DNA of 6,348 bases, taken from the NCBI GenBank assembly GCA_051745935.1, contig JBNJEM010000467.1:1-6348 (forward strand), given 5' to 3'. A program made the translations under genes and the position numbers. Origin of the DNA: JBNJEM01 sp051745935 (lineage in GTDB: Bacteria; Planctomycetota; Planctomycetia; Pirellulales; Pirellulaceae). A model generated the notes under the pieces. The model saw only the letters and a list, made by a program, of their open reading frames with translations. It was not told where the DNA came from and ran no database searches. This document shows, piece after piece, positions 6,093 through 6,348 of the stretch; position 1 is the first letter of the stretch; each line of letters starts with the position of its first letter.

Positions 6093-6113
6093 GATCTCAC
6101 GAAATGTGAGATC
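6093..6113. repeat. Perfect 8-bp hairpin with GAAAT loop
   Basis: GATCTCAC (6093-6100) and GTGAGATC (6106-6113) pair perfectly around GAAAT. It sits 13 bases after the preceding hairpin and shares its apical ACGAAAT core, suggesting a common plan. No T-run follows. Confidence 0.75.
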
Positions 6114-6147
6114 TTCAAACAACCGCAAAAAGACATTTATGCGCTGT

Positions 6148-6175
6148 AAAAGACGGGCCTGGAGACCCGTCCTAC
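6148..6175 (-). repeat. Inverted copy of the GTAG-headed palindrome
   Basis: The 28 bases are the exact reverse complement of GTAG plus palindrome plus TTTT from the 44-bp units. The shared tail (CAAGTACGAAAT) is not present here, which defines the mobile or conserved core as the 28 bases. Confidence 0.85.
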
Positions 6176-6348
6176 GCCGTCTTTATGCAACAATAGAGTA
6201 AAGTTCGATCCGGAGGGCTGGCGAAACTCCTCAGTCCTCATTCCCCACCGCCCGGCATGGGGCGAATCGAAACGCGGCGCCATGGTGCCTGTTTCGAATG
6301 TGGTGAATGAGTTATGCTCATGGATTCACGCCCTGCGGCCCATTTCCG
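6176..6348. other. Gene-less window end with two hairpins
   Basis: No reading frame is convincing here. TCGAAAC (6267-6273) and GTTTCGA (6291-6297) form an outer stem around the near-palindrome GGCGCCATGGTGCC (6276-6289). A bulged hairpin follows, GTGAAT-GAG (6303-6311) with CTC-ATGG-ATTCAC (6317-6329). Neither is followed by a T-run. They may be the edge of a further repeat or leader cut by the window end. Confidence 0.45.

Larger units (their letters stand above)
5983..6175. mobile_element. REPIN-like composite: two direct plus one inverted REP-type repeats
   Basis: The GTAG-headed palindrome occurs twice in direct orientation (5983-6070) and once inverted (6148-6175), with 28 bases perfectly complementary between copies. 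This is the layout of a REPIN, a pair of inverted REP sequences spread in trans by RAYT transposases (Y1, IS200/IS605-like) that recognise a GTAG-type head. No RAYT gene lies in the window. GTTGCA (5971-5976) and TGCAAC (6186-6191) flank the composite symmetrically, each exactly 10 bases outside the outermost repeats. The segment between the copies contains two further hairpins. Confidence 0.6.

Noticed and set aside
5691..6128. 145-codon minus-strand open frame
   Set aside because: A large part is just the translation of the GTAG palindromes and hairpins, so it has no independent support as a gene.
5983..6175. CRISPR-like array
   Set aside because: There are only two direct units with no spacer between them, plus one inverted copy, and no cas genes; the layout fits REP-type repeats.

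Overview
The window looks like a piece of a Planctomycetota chromosome, probably a Pirellulales-type relative. The evidence is one very long secreted, multi-haem, beta-propeller protein of the HzsA-related type (a family characteristic of planctomycetes), decayed integrase and zinc-finger genes, and GTAG-headed palindromic repeats. This assignment rests on recognised protein style and repeat style; no rRNA or other phylogenetic marker is present. There are no tRNAs, rRNAs or CRISPR arrays.

Bases 1-735: a debris zone. A short plus-strand reading frame (64-240) carries the second half of a CHC2-type zinc finger without its first zinc-ligand pair. It converges on a minus-strand frame (271-708) that reads like one or two blades of a WD40/TolB-like propeller. 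That frame begins right behind the stop codon of the large gene and in the same frame, so it looks like a truncated relic.

Bases 736-4044 (minus): the only large intact gene. It encodes an exported 1102-residue protein with a signal peptide, a beta-rich N-terminal module, a beta-propeller and middle region resembling the alpha subunit of hydrazine synthase, and a C-terminal extension. It has three CxxCH haem-binding motifs. No HzsB, HzsC or other anammox gene is beside it, so it is an HzsA-related redox or sensor protein of unknown substrate rather than a demonstrated hydrazine synthase.

Bases 4045-5279: an upstream region with no convincing gene, then the C-terminal end of a tyrosine recombinase broken by two apparent frameshifts (4408-4778). 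After it comes a GC-rich gene-less stretch holding a good sigma70-like promoter candidate and strong hairpins.

Bases 5280-6348: one small, probably real gene (5304-5543) encoding a 79-residue helical or coiled-coil protein of unknown role, followed by about 800 bases rich in inverted repeats. The most striking is a GTAG-headed palindrome present as an exact 44-bp tandem duplication plus one inverted copy, an arrangement resembling a REP/REPIN element. A second, unrelated inverted pair lies at 5578-5716. Overall, an intact extracytoplasmic haem protein gene sits between two zones of mobile-element decay and repeat insertion.
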